DNA of 64,000 bases from Sporosarcina sp. HYO08 (GTDB lineage Bacteria > Bacillota > Bacilli > Bacillales_A > Planococcaceae): the NCBI RefSeq assembly GCF_001563475.1, contig NZ_LPUT01000027.1, forward strand, positions 1-64,000, given 5' to 3'. A model generated the notes under the pieces. It had not been told where the DNA came from and did not search any database. It saw nothing but the letters and a program-made list of their open reading frames with translations. The position numbers and the translations under genes were made by a program. Positions 1-11,456 of the stretch are shown here, one piece after another. Position 1 is the stretch's first letter. Every line of letters begins with the position of its first letter.

Positions 1-77
1 CATCTGTCCGCTCGACTTGCATGTATTAGGCACGCCGCCAGCGTTCGTCCTGAGCCAGGATCAAACTCTCCATAATA
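1..77 (-). rRNA. rrs: 16S ribosomal RNA, 5' end only
   Basis: The reverse complement carries the universal 16S 5' segment: AGAGTTTGATCCTGGCTCAG at 69 down to 50, then GACGAACGCTGGCGGC and the CATGCAAGTCGAGCG stretch. The rest of the gene lies left of the window. Transcription runs away from oriC, the usual rRNA orientation. The exact mature 5' base (about 77) is estimated from the distance to the AGAGTTTGAT block. Confidence 0.97.
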
Positions 78-237
78 GAAGAAATTGATTTGCTCAATTC
101 TTGCTGACTTTGAATCCGAAGATTCTTGTTTTGTTTACTTCACCGACGAGGTCGGATCCGCAAACTTATTTGTTAACGTTTTGCTGTTCAGTTTTCAAGG
201 TTCATATCTTCGCCGCGTCTCCCGCGACAACTCTTAC
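78..237 (-). other. rRNA operon leader with antitermination-type box
   Basis: Transcribed spacer between the second rrn promoter and mature 16S. On the minus strand it contains CCTTGAAAACTGAACAGC (around 206-184), the boxA-like segment typical of Bacillales 16S leaders, followed by AT-rich sequence expected to form the 16S processing stem with the distal side of the operon. No ORF is credible here. Confidence 0.65.
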
Positions 238-267
238 AACATATCACTTCAGCACCCAACTTGTCAA
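238..267 (-). promoter_or_regulatory. rrn promoter P2 (downstream)
   Basis: Minus strand TTGACA at 267-262 and TATGTT at 243-238 with an 18-base spacer. It lies 87 bases downstream of a matching P1 and shares the flanking TTGTTGACA context with it, as in the tandem sigma-A promoters of Bacillus rRNA operons. The -10 is weaker than that of P1. Confidence 0.6.
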
Positions 268-324
268 CAACTTTTTCGAAGTTATTTTTCAAAGTGTTTT
301 TCTTGCTCTTAAAGCGACTGCTTT

Positions 325-354
325 ATTTTAGCACTTTTCGACAAGTTGTGTCAA
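325..354 (-). promoter_or_regulatory. rrn promoter P1 (upstream)
   Basis: Minus strand TTGACA at 354-349 and TAAAAT at 330-325, spacer 18. A perfect -35 and near-perfect -10 upstream of the 16S gene. The region between it and the HD-domain gene holds nothing else recognisable. Confidence 0.75.
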
Positions 355-484
355 CAACTTTTTTTAAGGTCTTTTTTCTCTCATTCGTTGCATGTCTCAA
401 ACGCAACGTTTACTACTATACCAACATCCCGTCTATAATGCAATCCTTTTCTATGTTTTTTTACTTTATGATTCGAACCATACT

Positions 485-507
485 AAAAAGCTACCATGAT
501 CAGCTTT
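485..507 (-). terminator. weak terminator after the HD-domain gene
   Basis: Minus strand AAAGCT, nine-base loop, AGCTTT followed by a short T run. The stem is only six base pairs, so termination may be partial and some transcription could enter the rrn promoter region. Confidence 0.4.
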
Positions 508-517
508 ATTGTTACTG

Positions 518-1405
518 TCATCTTTTTAATAACAATTGCTCTAATACTTGTATTATTTGCAGTTCTAATTTTCCTGCTTCCTCATCTTTCATCATGGCAA
601 GTGCCTGAATTGGATCTAATTGATCTCGATAGATTCGATAAGATGTCATTGCATGGAATACGTCAGCAACAGCAATAATTTGTGCAGCAATCGAAATGTC
701 ATTCATTTTTTCACTTCGCGGATAACCACTGCCATCTAATCTTTCGTGGTGCTGGAGAATAGCAAGCTTCATTTCTGTACGTAAAAAAGGGGAGTCCTTA
801 ATCATTTGAAAACTATAGATGGAATGTTTTTTTATTTCCTGGAATGCTTCTTTTGTTAATAGTGCTTCCTTTTCCATAATTTCAGGATTAATTTTTGCCA
901 TGCCGCAATCCGATAACAGTCCAGCCAATCCAATTTGCATCATTTCTCCCTTTGAATGTCCAAGCTGCATGCTAATACGGGATGCAATTAAACAGACTGC
1001 AAGGGGGTGACTATACAGATATGATTGCGACTTCGTCAGTTGAAGAAGGTGAAGCAATGATATTTTTTCGGACAAGAAGGTCTCTATTAAAGGAATGACC
1101 GAGGCCCTTAGTTTAATCATATCTGGAGATATTCCCAATCTCCAACGGTCAAAGTCTTGCTGTATTGTTAAAATGGCTTCATTGAATTTTATATCGAAAG
1201 AATCGTTTATTTTAATTAATTTGTCTTTTTCGTTAATACCGTTAATAGGTTCTACCTTGACTTGTTGTATACCAAACGCGAGTAACACTTTTATATGTTG
1301 CGTACTTAAAACTGTTTTTTTACGCATAATGGTGTACTGTGTATTTGCAAATATATCCTCCATTAACAGATCCCCCAATTGTAACTCATCGACTTTTACA
1401 TACAT
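518..1405 (-). CDS. HD-GYP-like domain protein with degenerate HD dyad
   Basis: A 295-residue cytosolic protein if started at ATG 1405, which has GAGGAG 11 bases upstream; an in-frame TTG three codons earlier sits too close to that site. The C-terminal half has the HD-GYP layout: a conserved His-Pro segment near residue 133, the HD region near 165, HHE..DGSGYP near 219-229, and a DVFHAMTS segment near 248. Family members degrade c-di-GMP. Here the canonical HD of HDxGK reads Ser-Asp (SDCGM), removing a metal-binding histidine, so activity is doubtful while HHE and GYP remain. It has its own space downstream of the gyrA terminator; TATAAT at 1464-1459 could be its -10. A regulatory, non-catalytic role is possible. 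Confidence 0.82.
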   Translation of the reverse strand: MYVKVDELQLGDLLMEDIFANTQYTIMRKKTVLSTQHIKVLLAFGIQQVKVEPINGINEKDKLIKINDSFDIKFNEAILTIQQDFDRWRLGISPDMIKLRASVIPLIETFLSEKISLLHLLQLTKSQSYLYSHPLAVCLIASRISMQLGHSKGEMMQIGLAGLLSDCGMAKINPEIMEKEALLTKEAFQEIKKHSIYSFQMIKDSPFLRTEMKLAILQHHERLDGSGYPRSEKMNDISIAAQIIAVADVFHAMTSYRIYRDQLDPIQALAMMKDEEAGKLELQIIQVLEQLLLKR

Positions 1406-1478
1406 GTCTGCCAAAACTCCTCACCCTTTCCACTCTTAGGTATTTTCTACCAGTACCCATTATAGGTGAAAAGATAAA

Positions 1479-1524
1479 CAAAAAAAAGCCGCAACTTTAC
1501 ATAGTATCTGTAAAGTTGCGGCTT
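1479..1524 (-). terminator. gyrA terminator
   Basis: A 15-bp perfect stem (1486-1500 with 1510-1524, nine-base loop) followed on the minus strand by an eight-T run. It lies 20 bases past the gyrA stop and closes the yaaA-recF-gyrB-gyrA transcription unit. Confidence 0.9.
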
Positions 1525-1543
1525 CCACTTGATCTATTACTTT

Positions 1544-4060
1544 TTATTGTTCATTTCCTTCTACATCTGAAGTGGAATCATTATTTTGCTCGGCATGTTC
1601 CTCATCTTCATACTCTTCTTCATACTCTTCTTCATCTTTTTCTACTTTCGCGACCGTTGCGACAAGTTCATCATCCCCAAGACGAATGAGTCGAACTCCT
1701 TGTGTGCTTCTGCCAATGACGGAAATGTCCTCAATGGCCATTCGAATTAAAATACCATGGATGGTGATCAACATCAGATCTTCTGTACCGTTGACAGTTT
1801 TCATCGCAACTAGACGACCGTTTCGTTCCGTAATATGCAATGTTTTCAATCCATATCCGCCGCGCGTTTGAATACGGTATTCTTCTTCTGACGTACGTTT
1901 ACCAAAACCATTTTCGGTAACAACTAGGATTTCATCGCCATCATGAACGATATCCATACCAACTGCTTCATCGCCTTCACGGAGACGAATTCCAATTACT
2001 CCACCAGCGATTCGGCTCATGGCACGGACATCTTGTTCATTAAATTTAATAAGCATGCCGTCTTTGGTACCGATTGCAATGTTTTGATCACCGCTAGTCA
2101 TTTTAACACCAATGAGCTCATCATCGCCTCTAAGCGTCAATGCGATGAGTCCGTTTGATCGGATGTTAGCAAAGTCGCTGACCGATGTACGTTTCACGAT
2201 TCCATTTCTTGTTGCGAAGAATAGATATTTATCTTCTTCAAACTCTTCCACTGGAATCATAGCGGTCACATGTTCATCCTTATCAACATCTAACAAGTTA
2301 ACGATTGGCAAACCTTTTGCAGTCCGGCTAAATTCTGGAACTTGGTAACCTTTTTTCCTAAACACACGGCCTCTGCTCGTAAAGAACAAGATCGTATCGT
2401 GTGTTGAAGTGTTTAACAAATGCTCGACAAAGTCGTCTTCATTTGTACCCATTCCTTGAATACCCCGGCCGCCTCGACGCTGGCTTCGATACGTGCTCGC
2501 TGGAAGTCGTTTAATATAGCCGTTATGCGTCAACGTCAATACGGAATTTTCCACTGGAATTAAGTCTTCATCCTCCAGCATTTCCGCGCCACCTGCAGTA
2601 ATTTCAGTTCTTCGATCGTCTGAGAAACGATCTTTCAATTCCAACAGTTCTTCTCGAATAATTTGAACGAGTTTTTCTTCATCTGCAAGAATGGCGCGCA
2701 ACTCGGCAATTAACTGCTGAAGCTGTTGGTATTCTTCTTCGATTTTGTCGCGTTCAAGTCCCGTCAACCGCTGGAGACGCATATCAAGAATGGCCTGCGC
2801 TTGGCGCTCGGACAAGTTGAATTGTTCGATTAAACCTGCTTTCGCTTCGTCAGTTGTCTTGGAAGCTCGGATGAGGCTAATGATTTCGTCAATATGATCA
2901 AGCGCAATTCGAAGACCTTCTAAAATATGAGCGCGGTCTTCTGCTTTTCGCAATTCATATTGCGTTCGTCTGCGGATGACGACTTTTTGATGCTCCAAAT
3001 AATGATATAAAATTTCCTTCAGTGCAAGAACTTTCGGCTGGCCGTCAACAAGTGCAAGCATGTTAATACCGAAACTAGATTGCAATGCGGTTTGTTTATA
3101 AAGATTGTTTAATAGCACGTTCGCATTTGCATCACGGCGCACTTCAATGACGATCCGCATGCCCGTACGATCCGATTCATCGGCTAAATGCGTAATGCCG
3201 TCAATTTTCTTATCCCGGACAAGCTCCGCAATTTTCTCAATCAATTTGGCTTTATTCACCTGATAAGGCAATTCTGAAACGATAATCGTTTCGCGGCCAT
3301 TCGATTGTTGTTCAATTTCAACTTTCCCTCGAATGATAACCGATCCGCGTCCCGTTTCGTATGCTCTTCGGATCCCACTTCGGCCTAGAATAATACCGCC
3401 TGTTGGAAAATCAGGGCCTGGTAGTATTTCCATTAGCTCTTCAGTCGTAATTGCAGAATTATCAGCGACTGCAAGAACAGCGTCAATCGTTTCACCTAGA
3501 TGATGCGGCGGTATGTTTGTCGCCATCCCTACCGCAATTCCAGACGTTCCGTTTACAAGCAAGTTTGGATAACGGCTTGGAAGAACGATCGGTTCTCTTT
3601 CTTGTCCGTCATAATTATCTTGATAATCAATCGTATCTTTATTGATATCTCTTAATAATTCCATTGCAATACGCGACATGCGGGACTCTGTATATCGCAT
3701 CGCCGCTGCTGCATCTCCGTCGACAGATCCAAAATTTCCGTGCCCGTCAACTAGCATATAACGATAGTTGAAGTCTTGTGCCATCCGTACCATCGTGTCA
3801 TAAACGGCACTGTCGCCGTGAGGGTGATATTTACCGATGACGTCCCCGACAATACGGGCGGACTTTTTATGCGGTTTATCTGCAGTATTTCCAAGATCTT
3901 GCATCGCGTATAATATACGGCGATGCACCGGTTTTAATCCATCCCGGACGTCTGGAAGTGCACGGGAAACGATGACGCTCATTGCATAGTCTAAAAATGA
4001 GGTCTTCATTTCCTTACTAATATTAATTTCTTGGACGCCGCGTTTTGGCATATCTGCCAT
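1544..4060 (-). CDS. gyrA: DNA gyrase subunit A
   Basis: The 838-residue breakage-reunion subunit of gyrase, which introduces negative supercoils as an A2B2 complex. The N-terminal domain holds [10 protein letters not shown] (residues 79-88) and the catalytic tyrosine in RYTESRM (Tyr123). The quinolone-determining residues are the sensitive forms (Ser84, Asp88). The C-terminal DNA-wrapping domain contains the GyrA box QRRGGRG near residue 535, and the tail is very acidic. ATG 4060 has AAGGAG ten bases upstream. It lies 30 bases after gyrB and is presumably co-transcribed. Length is close to the 821 residues of B. subtilis GyrA. Confidence 0.98.
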   Translation of the reverse strand: MADMPKRGVQEINISKEMKTSFLDYAMSVIVSRALPDVRDGLKPVHRRILYAMQDLGNTADKPHKKSARIVGDVIGKYHPHGDSAVYDTMVRMAQDFNYRYMLVDGHGNFGSVDGDAAAAMRYTESRMSRIAMELLRDINKDTIDYQDNYDGQEREPIVLPSRYPNLLVNGTSGIAVGMATNIPPHHLGETIDAVLAVADNSAITTEELMEILPGPDFPTGGIILGRSGIRRAYETGRGSVIIRGKVEIEQQSNGRETIIVSELPYQVNKAKLIEKIAELVRDKKIDGITHLADESDRTGMRIVIEVRRDANANVLLNNLYKQTALQSSFGINMLALVDGQPKVLALKEILYHYLEHQKVVIRRRTQYELRKAEDRAHILEGLRIALDHIDEIISLIRASKTTDEAKAGLIEQFNLSERQAQAILDMRLQRLTGLERDKIEEEYQQLQQLIAELRAILADEEKLVQIIREELLELKDRFSDDRRTEITAGGAEMLEDEDLIPVENSVLTLTHNGYIKRLPASTYRSQRRGGRGIQGMGTNEDDFVEHLLNTSTHDTILFFTSRGRVFRKKGYQVPEFSRTAKGLPIVNLLDVDKDEHVTAMIPVEEFEEDKYLFFATRNGIVKRTSVSDFANIRSNGLIALTLRGDDELIGVKMTSGDQNIAIGTKDGMLIKFNEQDVRAMSRIAGGVIGIRLREGDEAVGMDIVHDGDEILVVTENGFGKRTSEEEYRIQTRGGYGLKTLHITERNGRLVAMKTVNGTEDLMLITIHGILIRMAIEDISVIGRSTQGVRLIRLGDDELVATVAKVEKDEEEYEEEYEDEEHAEQNNDSTSDVEGNEQ

Positions 4061-4090
4061 GTTTTCAGACTCCTTTCAGCTCCATAAACA

Positions 4091-6037
<1,947 letters not shown>

Positions 6038-6144
6038 CTAATTTCAAAAGCACAGGCGGTCTGCTTAACCGCCATTGTTGAATATGCAAGCTGCTAATGT
6101 AGGTGCTATTCACCCTATGCGCAATATAGAAAAACGTAAATGAT

Positions 6145-7266
6145 TCAATTTTTTGTTTGTGTCACTTGTCCCGCCACTACCTCGAATAATTCTGCTTGTC
6201 GAATGGTCTCGTGGTCAATGCCCGCCACATTGGTTGTTGTGACAAATGTTTGAACTTGCCCTTGAATCGTATTTAAAAGATGTGATTGTCGATAATCATC
6301 AAGTTCTGACAATACATCATCCAAGAGCAGTACTGGCGGTTCACCAACTTCCTGCTTCACAAGCTCAATTTCTGCAAGTTTTAAGGACAATGCTGTCGTT
6401 CGCTGTTGACCCTGTGAACCATACGTTTGAATATCATAATCATTAACGAAAAAATGTAAGTCATCTCTATGAGGACCAACAAGTGTTACACCACGTTCTA
6501 GTTCCCGGCGTCTATTTTCATGTAGTTTTTGACCGACAATGGACTCCATTTGTTCAACAGTCTGCCCCGAATCCAACTCTTTTAAAGTTCCATAAGATAC
6601 TTTAAGTGACTCAAGTCCACGGGAAATTCCATGATGGATCGGTTCTGCCCATTTTTGCAACAATTCCATAAAGTAAAAGCGTTTGCGAATAATTTGGACA
6701 GCTACTTGAATATACTGTTCTGTATAAATGTCAAACATCACATCTTGAAAATCCAATTTGCCCCTGTTTTCTTTTAAAATCGCATTGCGTTGCTTTAAAA
6801 TTTTTTGGAATGTTAATAGATCGTGAAGATATACTGGAGAAATTTGACCAATCTCCATATCCAGAAATCGCCTTCTAATTTGCGGACTTCCTTTGACTAG
6901 ATTTAAATCTTCAGGAGCAAACATGACGACGTTGAATTGGCCAACGAAAAGGCTTAAGCGATTTTGTTCAAGATGATTAACACGCGCTTTCTTGCCTTTT
7001 TTAGAAATCGATAGTTCGATTGGCAACAATCCATATTTCCGTTGGATGTCCCCTTCTATTTTACCATAATCCTCGTTCCAACGTATTAATTCCCGATCAT
7101 TGGATGTTCGATGCGACTTCGCCATCGAAAGCACATAGATCGCTTCCATGACATTTGTTTTTCCTTGTGCATTTTCGCCAATGAGCACATTAATCTGAGG
7201 AGAAAAAGACATGTTTAAAGACGCGTAATTACGGTAATTGGTTAGTTCAAGTCTTTCAATATGCAT
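6145..7266 (-). CDS. recF: DNA repair and recombination ATPase RecF
   Basis: An SMC-like ATPase of about 373 residues that helps load RecA at gapped DNA and stalled forks. Walker A is GENAQGKTN, the ABC signature segment is GSQGQQRT, and Walker B is [10 protein letters not shown]. Alignment to RecF puts the start at ATG 7266 ([14 protein letters not shown]); 29 upstream in-frame codons lie inside yaaA and are not family sequence. It overlaps the end of yaaA by 11 bases without a good Shine-Dalgarno, which suggests translational coupling. Confidence 0.96.
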   Translation of the reverse strand: MHIERLELTNYRNYASLNMSFSPQINVLIGENAQGKTNVMEAIYVLSMAKSHRTSNDRELIRWNEDYGKIEGDIQRKYGLLPIELSISKKGKKARVNHLEQNRLSLFVGQFNVVMFAPEDLNLVKGSPQIRRRFLDMEIGQISPVYLHDLLTFQKILKQRNAILKENRGKLDFQDVMFDIYTEQYIQVAVQIIRKRFYFMELLQKWAEPIHHGISRGLESLKVSYGTLKELDSGQTVEQMESIVGQKLHENRRRELERGVTLVGPHRDDLHFFVNDYDIQTYGSQGQQRTTALSLKLAEIELVKQEVGEPPVLLLDDVLSELDDYRQSHLLNTIQGQVQTFVTTTNVAGIDHETIRQAELFEVVAGQVTQTKN

Positions 7267-7495
7267 CCGATTGTCCATTAAATGTTGAAATAATTTTAAA
7301 CCGACCTGCTTGTGGAATCGTAATGAGATCACCGTCACGCAGCTTTTTTCCACGGCGCTGTTCTGCTTCGCCGTTTACGTAGACTGTATGCTCTTCTAAA
7401 AACCATTTCGCCATGCCGCCTGAACCAATGACATTCGTCATTTTTAACAATTGACCAAGCGTGACGAATTCTGTGTCGATTTTTAATTCTTTCAT
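7256..7495 (-). CDS. yaaA: S4 domain protein YaaA
   Basis: A 79-residue single S4 RNA-binding domain protein ([14 protein letters not shown], then [18 protein letters not shown] and [10 protein letters not shown]). It is the small S4 protein always found between dnaN and recF in Bacillales; it has been linked to ribosome assembly, but its role is not settled. ATG 7495 follows GAAGG. It leads the recF-gyrB-gyrA transcription unit, since a terminator and a promoter separate it from dnaN. Confidence 0.93.
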   Translation of the reverse strand: MKELKIDTEFVTLGQLLKMTNVIGSGGMAKWFLEEHTVYVNGEAEQRRGKKLRDGDLITIPQAGRFKIISTFNGQSDAY

Positions 7496-7531
7496 TGTTT
7501 TCAGTCCTTCATCAGTATTATCTATCCCTTT

Positions 7532-7560
7532 ATCTTACCGAATATTTGAGTAGAAGTAAA
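7532..7560 (-). promoter_or_regulatory. candidate promoter of yaaA-recF-gyrBA
   Basis: Minus strand TTTACT at 7560-7555 and TAAGAT at 7537-7532, spacer 17. The -35 overlaps the T run of the dnaN terminator, so the two transcription units abut. Confidence 0.5.
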
Positions 7561-7586
7561 AAGGATAGCCAAATAGTTGACTACCC
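7558..7586 (-). terminator. dnaN terminator
   Basis: Minus strand GGGTAGTC (7586-7579), eight-base loop, GGCTATCC (7570-7563), with two G-T pairs, then five Ts. It follows the dnaN stop by 12 bases. Confidence 0.65.
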
Positions 7587-7597
7587 TCCCCAGTTTT

Positions 7598-8734
7598 TTA
7601 ATACGTGCGTACCGGTAAAATGAGCTGCAAAATTGAATCATCTTCGAGTGACTTTAAAATAAATGGCCTCATAGCACCTGTAAATTGAATCAAAATATCT
7701 TGTCCTTCAATGGCTTTAAGCGCATCCATCATATATTTCGCACTAAAGGAAATGTTCAATTCGTCTCCTGTCATATCGATCGCTTCCACCAATTCTTCAA
7801 CTTGTCCGACTTCAGGTGAATTGGACGAGATTTCAATCATTTTGGCTTGATCAACAGAAAATCGAACAATATTGTTTCTTTCTTCACGTGCAAGTAATGA
7901 TGCACGATCAATCGCTTGCAGGAAATGTTGGCTATTTACCGTTACTGTTGTTTTATATTCAGTTGGAATTAAGCGGGATGTGTCCGGATAGTTCCCTTCT
8001 AGTAACCGAGAGTAAAATAATACGTTGCGCGTTTTAAACAAAACTTGTTGCTCGGCAATAAGTATATCTACAGGATCATTATTGTCAGGCAAAATTTTGT
8101 TTAATTCTTGCAGGCTTTTTCCTGGGATAACGACACTAAAAGGAATCGTTGGCATTTCTTCAGATACTGTTAGTTTTCTTGCCAGACGGTGGCTATCTGT
8201 TGCTACACAAGTGAGTTGTTCCTCTTTACCTTCCCAATGAACGCCCGTTAAAATAGGTCTCGTTTCTTGTTGAGAGACGGCGAAAACAGTTTCCCGAATG
8301 ACTGATTTCATAAGGTCAGCAGGAAGTGAAAAACGATTTTCATCTTTCATATTGGGCAGCACTGGATAGTCTTCTGCATCTGATCCGATCAAATGGAAGT
8401 CTGATTTACCAGAACGAATATGGGTTTGTAAACCATCAGACACTTCAATCGTTACCTTGTTAGTAGGTAATTTACGTATAATCTCACTAAAGTATTTTGC
8501 TTGCAGTACAATATTTCCTTTTTCAACAACATTTATAACTTGTTCTCCATCTATTTCGACAGGTATATGCGTGCAAATTGTAATATCCGAATCACTGCCC
8601 GTCATTGTCATTCCTTTTTCATTCACTTCAATTTTAATTCCCGTCAAAATTGGTATCGAGACTTTTTGACTAATTGCTTTCATAACATCGCTAAGCCCAT
8701 CCAGCAATTTATCTCTCATAATTTCAAATTTCAT
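7598..8734 (-). CDS. dnaN: DNA polymerase III sliding clamp, beta subunit
   Basis: A 378-residue beta clamp, the ring that tethers polymerase III and recruits YabA, MutS and others. It begins MKFEIMRDKLL and contains the conserved IPILTGIKIE and TGSDSDITI segments, with the typical C-terminus FILKSLEDDSILQLILPVRTY. Two adjacent ATGs exist (8737 and 8734); the second is better spaced from GAGGG and gives the family length. It lies downstream of the DnaA-trio and unwinding region, so its promoter or read-through from dnaA crosses the origin. Confidence 0.97.
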   Translation of the reverse strand: MKFEIMRDKLLDGLSDVMKAISQKVSIPILTGIKIEVNEKGMTMTGSDSDITICTHIPVEIDGEQVINVVEKGNIVLQAKYFSEIIRKLPTNKVTIEVSDGLQTHIRSGKSDFHLIGSDAEDYPVLPNMKDENRFSLPADLMKSVIRETVFAVSQQETRPILTGVHWEGKEEQLTCVATDSHRLARKLTVSEEMPTIPFSVVIPGKSLQELNKILPDNNDPVDILIAEQQVLFKTRNVLFYSRLLEGNYPDTSRLIPTEYKTTVTVNSQHFLQAIDRASLLAREERNNIVRFSVDQAKMIEISSNSPEVGQVEELVEAIDMTGDELNISFSAKYMMDALKAIEGQDILIQFTGAMRPFILKSLEDDSILQLILPVRTY

Positions 8735-8737
8735 CAT

Positions 8738-8903
8738 ATACCCTCGCTTATATAATATTAATGTTTATTAAAACAGTAGTAATAGTAGTAGGCGCTGTGG
8801 AAATGTGGATAACCCAGAAAAACTTATGTCTCGACACAATTTCCACATGTGTATAACTTGTTGGCGAGTGCGCAGACGTTATACACAGTTTTCCACAATT
8901 CTA
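8738..8903 (-). other. oriC: oriC, unwinding half (DnaA boxes, GC clamp, DnaA-trios, AT-rich DUE)
   Basis: In the dnaA-to-dnaN direction the gap holds box-like sites at 8897-8889 (TGTGGAAAA), 8887-8879 (TGTGTATAA), 8856-8848 (TTATACACA) and 8847-8839 (TGTGGAAAT), then TTATCCACA (8812-8804) and ATTTCCACA (8804-8796, overlapping by one base). Next come a short GCGC segment and CTACTACTATTACTACT (8791-8775), a run of DnaA-trios. An AT-only tract follows up to the dnaN ribosome binding site. This is the box, GC, trio, AT arrangement of the Bacillus basal unwinding system. Confidence 0.9.
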
Positions 8904-10256
8904 TTATCCCCTTCCAAGTACAGATCGAATCTCTTGAATATCTTGCTGTAACGATTGATCATCCTTAAGCATTTTTGAAATTTTTTCATGTGCATGGATC
9001 ACAGTTGAATGATCACGTCCGCCAAATTCCGAACCAATTTTTGGCAATGAAAAATCCGTCAATTCTCGTGATAAATACATCGCGACTTGACGTGGAAAAG
9101 CAATGGATCGGGTTCGTTTTTTTGCAGCAAAATCTTCTAACTTAATATTAAAGTGTTCACCGACAGATTTTTGAATGTCGAGAATAGTAACTGTACGCGG
9201 CCTTGCATTCGGAATAATATCTTTCAACGCCTCTGCGGCCAAATCCGTAGTAATGTCCATATTGACGAGCGAGGAATAAGCTACAACGCGAATTAGTGCT
9301 CCTTCTAGCTCTCGAATATTGGAGTCAATTTGGTTAGCAATGTATAGCATCACTTCATTTGGGACATCAATAAGCCCATCTGCCTTTGCTTTTTTACGCA
9401 AAATCGCAATTCTTGTTTCCAAGTCTGGAGGGGCAATGTCCGTAATGAGCCCCCACTCGAATCTTGATCTTAAGCGATCTTCTAAAGTTGGGATTTCTTT
9501 TGGCGGCCGATCACTAGATATGACAATCTGTTTAATCTCTTCATGAAGCGTGTTAAATGTATGGAAAAATTCTTCTTGTGTTTGTTCTTTTCCAGCGAGG
9601 AACTGAATATCGTCAATTAGAAGCACGTCTACATTTCGATAGCGGTTGCGGAATTCAACTGCTTTATTGTCACGGATTGAATTGATGAATTCATTCGTAA
9701 ATTTTTCAGATGAAAGATAAACGACTTTGGCAGATGGGTTTTGTTCCAATACATAATGTCCAATTGCATGCATTAAATGTGTTTTTCCAAGCCCAACGCC
9801 CCCGTAAATAAATAACGGATTGTAAGCTTGCGCAGGTGCTTCCGCAACAGCAAGTGAAGCTGCATGGGCAAAACGATTCCCAGATCCGATGACAAACGTT
9901 TCAAATGTGTATTTAGGATTTAACATTGCCGGTGTACTGTTCGATTGAACAGTTTCAGTAGGTTTAACAGTTGGTTTTGGAAGACGGAAATCATTTTCTT
10001 CTTCCATATCATTAGGAACAACGAACTGGATGATTCGGTCTTCGCCTGTCAGTTCGGATAATATGCCCGTGATTAAATGCACGTAGTGAGTTTCAAGCCA
10101 GTCTTTTGAGAATGAGTTCGGTACGGCGATTGTTGCTTCTTCATCGCCATATGAGAGGAGTTTTGTCGATTTTAGCCAAGTTTCAAAGCTTGGCCGAGAA
10201 ATTTTCTCTTCTGCTTTTGACAAGACACCATTCCATAATTCTTCGAGGTGTTCCAA
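8904..10256 (-). CDS. dnaA: chromosomal replication initiator DnaA
   Basis: A 450-residue AAA+ initiator that binds DnaA boxes and opens oriC. The N-terminal interaction domain (about 1-85) is followed by a linker, an AAA+ core with Walker [10 protein letters not shown] and Walker B LLIDDIQF, and a C-terminal helix-turn-helix with signature [13 protein letters not shown]. The start is TTG 10256 behind AAAGGAGG with seven-base spacing. The use of TTG for dnaA and a promoter overlapped by DnaA boxes point to tight, autoregulated synthesis. Confidence 0.98.
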   Translation of the reverse strand: MEHLEELWNGVLSKAEEKISRPSFETWLKSTKLLSYGDEEATIAVPNSFSKDWLETHYVHLITGILSELTGEDRIIQFVVPNDMEEENDFRLPKPTVKPTETVQSNSTPAMLNPKYTFETFVIGSGNRFAHAASLAVAEAPAQAYNPLFIYGGVGLGKTHLMHAIGHYVLEQNPSAKVVYLSSEKFTNEFINSIRDNKAVEFRNRYRNVDVLLIDDIQFLAGKEQTQEEFFHTFNTLHEEIKQIVISSDRPPKEIPTLEDRLRSRFEWGLITDIAPPDLETRIAILRKKAKADGLIDVPNEVMLYIANQIDSNIRELEGALIRVVAYSSLVNMDITTDLAAEALKDIIPNARPRTVTILDIQKSVGEHFNIKLEDFAAKKRTRSIAFPRQVAMYLSRELTDFSLPKIGSEFGGRDHSTVIHAHEKISKMLKDDQSLQQDIQEIRSVLGRG

Positions 10257-10299
10257 TTACGTGCCTCCTTTACAGAAATCTAAATAGCAGGAAGCTATG

Positions 10300-10328
10300 A
10301 TTATACACAGTTTCCCGTTGTGTGGATA
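10300..10328 (-). promoter_or_regulatory. dnaA promoter overlapped by DnaA boxes
   Basis: Minus strand TATAAT at 10305-10300, with a poor -35 (TATCCA at 10328-10323, spacer 17). DnaA boxes coincide with both: TGTGTATAA at the -10 (10309-10301) and TTATCCACA at the -35 (10329-10321). Autorepression by DnaA is the natural reading. Confidence 0.55.
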
Positions 10329-10619
10329 AGTATTATCCTTATATTGTTGAAAAAATTATCCACAACATATCAACAATTGTGGATAACGTTAAACGCATGA
10401 AATTGTATTCACAGAAAAACCTAATTCATTGTAACAGGTATTGGTATTGAATTCAAGGACTTTTGTCGACTTATCCACAGAGCTGGCAAGTGTGGAAAAA
10501 ACCATTATCCACAGGCTTGTATATGTGAAAATCATGTCGACAACTGCTGTGAATAATTTTTTTGTCGAAAAGTTATATGCACATGATGTTTTTAAGAAAT
10601 GCGCTTAATTTGTGGATAA
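10301..10619. other. oriC: oriC, upstream DnaA-box array
   Basis: Sites matching TTATNCACA on either strand start at 10301 (TTATACACA), 10321, 10356, 10378, 10471, 10505, 10548 (TGTGAATAA) and 10611; most are the perfect TTATCCACA or its complement. A weaker TGTGGAAAA lies at 10491. The array sits between dnaA and rpmH as in B. subtilis. Bases 10620-10734 show nothing I recognise. Confidence 0.93.
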
Positions 10620-10734
10620 CTAATTGCTGGATTTACCTTACCGAAATGGACGGGGATGGACTATTGAAATAAGAAAATGCATTGGATCATTGATAGTTAA
10701 ATGAAGAAGGCTAGGTAAGCACGATAAAAAAAGG

Positions 10735-10764
10735 TTGACTTTTATCTTAAGATACCGCTATACT
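10735..10764 (+). promoter_or_regulatory. rpmH promoter
   Basis: TTGACT at 10735-10740 and TATACT at 10759-10764, spacer 18. It initiates about 50 bases upstream of rpmH and is the first rightward promoter after the origin. Confidence 0.7.
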
Positions 10765-10819
10765 ATTCAAGACTGTCATGTAAAAACACTAGACAATCGC
10801 ATCGGGAGGTGTCTTATAG

Positions 10820-10954
10820 ATGAAACGTACATTCCAACCAAATAAACGTAAACGTAGTAAAGTTCACGGTTTCCGTGCACGAATGAGCACAAAAAGCGGA
10901 CGCAGAATTCTTGCAGCTCGTCGACGCAAAGGAAGAAAAGTGCTTTCAGCATAA
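10820..10954 (+). CDS. rpmH: 50S ribosomal protein L34
   Basis: A 44-residue, highly basic protein beginning [18 protein letters not shown] and ending KGRKVLSA, the standard L34 of the large subunit. ATG 10820 follows GGGAGGTG. It is the invariable first gene rightward of oriC. Confidence 0.98.
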   Translation: MKRTFQPNKRKRSKVHGFRARMSTKSGRRILAARRRKGRKVLSA

Positions 10955-10984
10955 GGCCACTGTACCCCAGTGGTCTTTTTTTTT
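10955..10984 (+). terminator. terminator between rpmH and rnpA
   Basis: GGCCACTG (10955-10962), five-base loop, CAGTGGTC (10968-10975), then nine Ts. It starts right after the rpmH stop and should lower rnpA expression relative to L34. Confidence 0.85.
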
Positions 10985-11038
10985 GGTAAAATATTAAGCG
11001 AAGACTTATAAAACGCAAGAAGTAGGTGCTAAAAAGCA

Positions 11039-11404
11039 GTGAATAAACAGCAGCGAATTAAAAAAAATGAGGAATTCCAAGAAATATTTAAAAAGGGAAA
11101 GTCATTCGCAAATCGGCAATTCGTTGTGTATATTTACCGAAAAGAACAACAAGAAAAGTTTCGGATCGGCCTTTCGGTTGGAAAGAAAATAGGGAATGCC
11201 GTCACACGCAATCGCATCAAACGGTATGTAAGACAATCTTTCTTGGAAATGAAAGACGAATTGCGAAATGATATGGACTATATTATTATTGCCAGACATC
11301 AGGCGGCCACATTAAACTTCCACGAAACGAAAAAAAGTATGCAACACGTATTACGGATTGCACGTGTACTCAAGAAGAATGTAGAAGGAAATAAGCAGAA
11401 GTGA
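11039..11404 (+). CDS. rnpA: ribonuclease P protein component
   Basis: A 121-residue basic protein subunit of RNase P, which matures tRNA 5' ends with the rnpB RNA. It has the family core: [11 protein letters not shown], then [21 protein letters not shown] (the RNR motif) and DYIIIAR. The start is GTG 11039 with only a weak AGTAGGTG site. It is followed closely by yidC and jag. Confidence 0.97.
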   Translation: MNKQQRIKKNEEFQEIFKKGKSFANRQFVVYIYRKEQQEKFRIGLSVGKKIGNAVTRNRIKRYVRQSFLEMKDELRNDMDYIIIARHQAATLNFHETKKSMQHVLRIARVLKKNVEGNKQK

Positions 11405-11456
11405 TAAACTGAAGCTATCATGTTAAATAGAAGAAGATACGATGTGGGGGATCATT

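Noticed and set aside
10776..11018. 80-codon ORF antisense to rpmH
   Set aside because: Covers L34 and its terminator; L34 is unambiguous.
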